A DNA stretch of 64,000 nucleotides, taken from contig CADEFT010000013.1 of the NCBI GenBank assembly GCA_902826685.1, forward strand, positions 1 to 64,000, written 5' to 3'. Of this stretch, positions 61,042 to 64,000 are shown piece after piece; position 1 is the first letter of the stretch; every line of letters starts with the position of its first letter. Position numbers and translations under genes: made by a program. The stretch is from an uncultured Acidobacteriota bacterium. Lineage in GTDB: Bacteria > Acidobacteriota > Terriglobia > Bryobacterales > Bryobacteraceae. Below the pieces are notes generated by a model. That model saw only the letters and a list, made by a program, of their open reading frames with translations. It had not been told where the DNA came from and ran no database searches.

Positions 61042-63105
61042 ATGCGGCTTGCGGCGTGGTGTTTGTTGGCCTCGATCGGCTGGGCGCAAAAAGCCCCGCT
61101 CTCGCATGAAACCCTGTGGATGATGAAGCGCGTTTCCTCACCAGCCGTCTCACCCGACGGCAAATGGGTGGTGTTCCATCTCACCGAGCCTTCTTATAAG
61201 GACGGCGAGCAGGTGGCCGATTTATGGATCGTCCCCGCCGATGGTACTGCCAAGCCGCGGCGGCTGACCGCCACCAAATCCGGCGAAAGCGGCGTGGCAT
61301 GGAGCCCGGATTCCCGCCGTATCGCCTTCACCGCCAAACGCGAGGGCGATACGGCGGCGCAGATTTACCTGCTCGATCTCGATGGCGGCGAAGCGCGCCG
61401 GGTGACGGCCCTTGAGAGCGGCGCCGCTGGACCCGCCTTCAGCCCCGACGGCGCGCAGCTTCTTTTCAGCAGCCGTGTATATCCCGGCGCCGGTGACGAA
61501 GAGGCCAATCGCAAAGCCGCCGCCGAACGAAAGCTGCGCAAATACAGCGCCCGGGTCTACGATTCGTTCCCCGTGCGCCATTGGGACCGGTGGCTCGACG
61601 ATTTGCAGACCCACCTGTTTGTCCAGCCCATCGAAGGCGGCGCAGCGAAGGATCTGCTGGCCGGCACCCGGCTGACTCAGGAACGCGGCTACGGCGGCAT
61701 TCAGGAAAGCCTGGGCGGTGAGACGTTGATGGCGGCATGGGCGCCCGATGGCCAGTCCATCGTTTTCACGGCCACCACTAATCGCACCGGTGCCGCTTAC
61801 GAACCCGTTGTAACGCGGCTCTATCGCGCCGGCATTGGCGGCGGAGAACCTCAACTGTTGACGCCCGGTTCCGAGAGCTACGCGCGCCCGGTATTCTCGC
61901 CCGATGGCCAGTGGCTCTATGCCACGCGCGAAGAGTCGAATGGCCTGTATAGCCATGAGCGGCTGGTGCGCTTCCGTTGGCCCGAGCCCGGGCCTGCCAC
62001 CGTCGTCAGCGCGCGGCTCGACAGTTCGGTAGGATCGTTTGCGCTGGCCGTCGGCGGCAAGACGGTGTTCGTTTCCGCCGAAGAGGCCGGGCTTGAAAAG
62101 ATCTATGAGATCGATGCCGCCGGCGGCGCGCCGCGGGGGGTCACCGATACCGCCGCCGGCGTCTACGGCAATCTCAGCAGTCCGTCCAAGGCAGCCCGCC
62201 CCTTCCTCATCGCCACCTGGAGCGGCGCCGTCAACCCCGCTGAAATCGTCCGCATCGACGCCGACGCGCGCCGCCACCGCTTCCTCACCACCGTGAATAC
62301 CGCCGCGGCCGAGGCCATCGATTGGCGGCCGCTCCGCCACTTCACGTTCCTGAGCAAACGCGGCCGGAAGATTCACAACATGTTGGCGCTGCCCGCGGGC
62401 TTCGACGAGTCGAAGAAATATCCGCTGTTCGTCGTCATCCACGGTGGCCCGCATACCATGTGGCGCGATGAGATCACGCTGCGCTGGAACTACCACCTGC
62501 TGGCCCGGCCCGGATACGTGGTGTTGTTGACCAACTACACCGGCTCCACCGGCTTCGGCGAGGATTTCGCGCGCCAGATCAAGGGCGATCCGCTCGCCGG
62601 CCCCGGCGAGGAATTGAACGAGGCCGCCGGCGAAGCCCTGAAGCGCTTCCCGTTTCTCGATGGCGCCAGGCAGTGCGCGGGCGGCGCCAGCTACGGCGGC
62701 CATTTGGCCAACTGGCTGCAAGCCTCCACCACCCGCTATCGCTGTCTCATCAGCCACGCCGGTCTCATTAATCTGGAATCGCAATGGGGTACCAGCGACA
62801 GTATTTATCATCGAGAAGTGAACGCTGGCGGCCCCGTCTGGGAGCAAGGAAAAATCTGGCGTGAGCAGAACCCCATTCGCTACGCCAGGAACTTCAAGAC
62901 GCCGATTCTGCTCACCGTCGGCGAAAACGATTTCCGCGTCCCGCTAAACCAGACGCTTGAAAACTGGAGCGTCCTGCAGCGTCAACAGGTTCCAAGCCGC
63001 CTGATCGTTTTTCCCGAGGCCAACCACTGGATCCTGAAGCCCGAGGACAGCCGTTTTTTCTATTCCGAAGTTCATCGCTGGCTTGAGAAATATTTGAAGG
63101 ATTGA
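61042..63105 (+). CDS. S9-family serine peptidase (acylaminoacyl/dipeptidyl-peptidase-like)
   Basis: From ATG 61042 the protein has 687 residues and a signal peptide (about 1-15, ending GWAQ). The N-terminal propeller has TolB-like repeats (SPAVSPDGKWVVF, GVAWSPDSRRIAF, GPAFSPDGAQLLF, RPVFSPDGQWLYA). The C-terminal alpha/beta hydrolase (about 430-687) has the nucleophile in GGASYGGHLANW, Asp in GENDFRVP and His in EANHWI. It likely cleaves peptides in the periplasm. The neighbour on the other strand is aminopeptidase P. Confidence 0.93.
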   Translation: MRLAAWCLLASIGWAQKAPLSHETLWMMKRVSSPAVSPDGKWVVFHLTEPSYKDGEQVADLWIVPADGTAKPRRLTATKSGESGVAWSPDSRRIAFTAKREGDTAAQIYLLDLDGGEARRVTALESGAAGPAFSPDGAQLLFSSRVYPGAGDEEANRKAAAERKLRKYSARVYDSFPVRHWDRWLDDLQTHLFVQPIEGGAAKDLLAGTRLTQERGYGGIQESLGGETLMAAWAPDGQSIVFTATTNRTGAAYEPVVTRLYRAGIGGGEPQLLTPGSESYARPVFSPDGQWLYATREESNGLYSHERLVRFRWPEPGPATVVSARLDSSVGSFALAVGGKTVFVSAEEAGLEKIYEIDAAGGAPRGVTDTAAGVYGNLSSPSKAARPFLIATWSGAVNPAEIVRIDADARRHRFLTTVNTAAAEAIDWRPLRHFTFLSKRGRKIHNMLALPAGFDESKKYPLFVVIHGGPHTMWRDEITLRWNYHLLARPGYVVLLTNYTGSTGFGEDFARQIKGDPLAGPGEELNEAAGEALKRFPFLDGARQCAGGASYGGHLANWLQASTTRYRCLISHAGLINLESQWGTSDSIYHREVNAGGPVWEQGKIWREQNPIRYARNFKTPILLTVGENDFRVPLNQTLENWSVLQRQQVPSRLIVFPEANHWILKPEDSRFFYSEVHRWLEKYLKD

Positions 63106-63192
63106 CGGCCAGGAAGTGGCTTCGAATCAGCGGGGTAGAAGGGGCGAATTTCATGGAGCTGTAACCCTATGCACCGCATATAGATATTTTCC

Positions 63193-63223
63193 TTGACGCA
63201 ACCCCAGATCTTGGGGGTATGAT
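63193..63223 (+). promoter_or_regulatory. Promoter of nrdJ with 19-bp spacer and internal dyad
   Basis: TTGACG at 63193-63198 and TATGAT at 63218-63223 are separated by 19 bases, longer than the usual 17. The spacer holds a dyad (CCCCA-GATCT-TGGGG). A 19-bp spacer with dyad symmetry is the hallmark of MerR-family controlled promoters. The nrdJ start is 102 bases downstream. Confidence 0.45.
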
Positions 63224-63240
63224 GTCAGAGTCCCACGCAG

Positions 63241-63272
63241 ATTCCAGAGCTCATGGAGTGGATTTCTGGAAT
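63241..63272 (+). promoter_or_regulatory. Inverted repeat in the nrdJ leader
   Basis: ATTCCAGA at 63241-63248 and TCTGGAAT at 63265-63272 are perfectly complementary 8-bp arms around a 16-base loop. The loop holds the ATG of a 22-codon leader ORF (63253-63321) that ends three bases before the nrdJ start. It could form an RNA hairpin or a protein site. Confidence 0.4.
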
Positions 63273-63324
63273 GCGTTCTGCGAGATCTCAGCAAACACAA
63301 AAGGGCCTTTTGGAGGGGTGAAGA

Positions 63325-64000
63325 ATGGGTCAGCTCAGCGTCGACCTCAGTGCCAGAGCGCGCGAATTGAAGCGTGCGTTCCCTGTTTCCCAACGAACGG
63401 GGGTATCGTTCCCCAGATATTTCTCAGCCCGTCTTGCACCCGGTAAGACTCCCTACGATGAGATGAAATGGGAGCTACGGAACGCAACGATCGGTAACGA
63501 CAAAGGGAACGTGATCTTCGAGCAGCGCGACGTTGAGGTCCCCGCCGATTGGTCCCAGACCGCCACCAATATTGTAGCCAGCAAGTATTTCCACGGCCGC
63601 CTGGGCGCACCCGACCGGGAGCACAGCGTGGGCCAACTGGTGCATCGCGTGGTGGACACCATTGCCGATTGGGGCCGCGCCGGCAACTACTTCCGCACCA
63701 ACCAGGACGCTGAGAATTTCCGCGATGAGCTGGCGCACCTGATGCTCACCCAGAAGGCGTGCTTCAATTCGCCGGTCTGGTTCAACGTGGGCGTGAAGGA
63801 AGCGCGCGGCTACGGCTGGTACTACGATGAGACGGCCGAAGTGGTGAAGAAGATGAACACCGGCGAGACGCGGCCGCAGTGTTCGGCGTGCTTCATCAAC
63901 TCCGTGCAGGATTCGCTCGAGTCGATTCTCGATCTGGCCAAGACCGAAGGCATGCTGTTCAAGTGGGGCTCGGGCACCGGCACCAACCTTTCGAGCCTGC
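63325..64000 (+). CDS. nrdJ: Adenosylcobalamin-dependent (class II) ribonucleotide reductase, N-terminal part
   Basis: ATG 63325 follows GGAGG at eight bases and opens 225 codons to the window end. Residues about 32-45 (YFSARLAPGKTPYDEMKWEL) and the run from FEQRDVEVPADWSQTATNIV through QKACFNSPVWFNVG, MNTGETRPQCSACFINSVQD and FKWGSGTGTNLSSL match class II NrdJ. CFNSPVWFN contains the first active-site Cys of the redox pair. It makes deoxyribonucleotides with a B12 radical. The rest lies beyond base 64000. Confidence 0.95.
   Translation, partial: MGQLSVDLSARARELKRAFPVSQRTGVSFPRYFSARLAPGKTPYDEMKWELRNATIGNDKGNVIFEQRDVEVPADWSQTATNIVASKYFHGRLGAPDREHSVGQLVHRVVDTIADWGRAGNYFRTNQDAENFRDELAHLMLTQKACFNSPVWFNVGVKEARGYGWYYDETAEVVKKMNTGETRPQCSACFINSVQDSLESILDLAKTEGMLFKWGSGTGTNLSSL

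Noticed and set aside
61222..62847. A 541-codon minus-strand frame opposite the S9 peptidase
   Set aside because: Shadow of a peptidase with clear propeller and catalytic motifs.
63106..63324. Cobalamin riboswitch before nrdJ
   Set aside because: Considered because NrdJ needs B12, but I see no B12-box-like core or the usual multi-stem layout in these 219 bases.

Overview
The window looks like chromosome from a high-GC, didermic bacterium, most likely an Acidobacteriota member of the Solibacter/Bryobacter type. The reasons are a hopanoid operon, a long Omp85 protein beside TamB, a DUF1080 protein, PQQ-propeller proteins and a cobalamin-dependent NrdJ. The taxonomy is inference from gene content and style; no rRNA gene is present. 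Coding density is very high, most neighbours overlap by 1-4 nt (ATGA, GTGA, TGATG), and GTG/TTG starts are common. I found no tRNA, rRNA, CRISPR array, transposase or integrase.

Layout. 1-2.1 kb: the end of a PQQ-propeller protein and a convergent protein with an Ig-like C-terminus. 2.2-6.4 kb: a pilM-N-O-P-like operon ending in a pseudopilin with a long Pro/Gln-rich tail. 6.4-7.3 kb: an EamA transporter. 7.3-10.6 kb: a segment bounded by 282-bp direct repeats (281/282 identical), which are a fragment of glgP and the matching part of intact glgP; between them lie a small protein, a zeta-toxin-like kinase and a secreted alpha/beta hydrolase. 10.2-17 kb: a GAF-alpha-glucan phosphorylase fusion and fabD, with an RND pump reading away. 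17-22 kb: two FMN alpha-hydroxy-acid oxidases, one without the catalytic His, a hybrid histidine kinase and a small membrane protein.

22-25 kb: an MtrA-like decaheme cytochrome and an MtrB-like outer-membrane barrel, a likely conduit for electrons across the outer membrane. 25.2-33.1 kb: an outer-membrane biogenesis operon (seven-POTRA Omp85, SurA-like chaperone, TamB, DUF2103). 33-38.3 kb: a DUF1080 protein, a PQQ-propeller protein and two secreted proteins I do not recognise. 38.3-45.3 kb: a secretin divergent from an AAA+ ATPase, a TPR membrane protein, a WsfD-like membrane transferase and a methyltransferase-TPR protein.

45.3-54.9 kb: one minus-strand run of ispH, shc, hpnH, hpnA, hpnG, two zinc alcohol dehydrogenases, hpnC and hpnD. 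It covers isoprenoid supply, squalene assembly, cyclisation and side-chain building. The two dehydrogenases sit where an uncharacterised side-chain reductase would be expected, and I regard this as the most interesting lead. hpnE is not in the window. 54.9-64 kb: a P2-type cation ATPase, a secreted propeller-like protein, a 27-codon membrane peptide, a 5'-3' exonuclease-like protein, aminopeptidase P, an S9 peptidase, and the start of nrdJ behind a leader with a MerR-like promoter layout.
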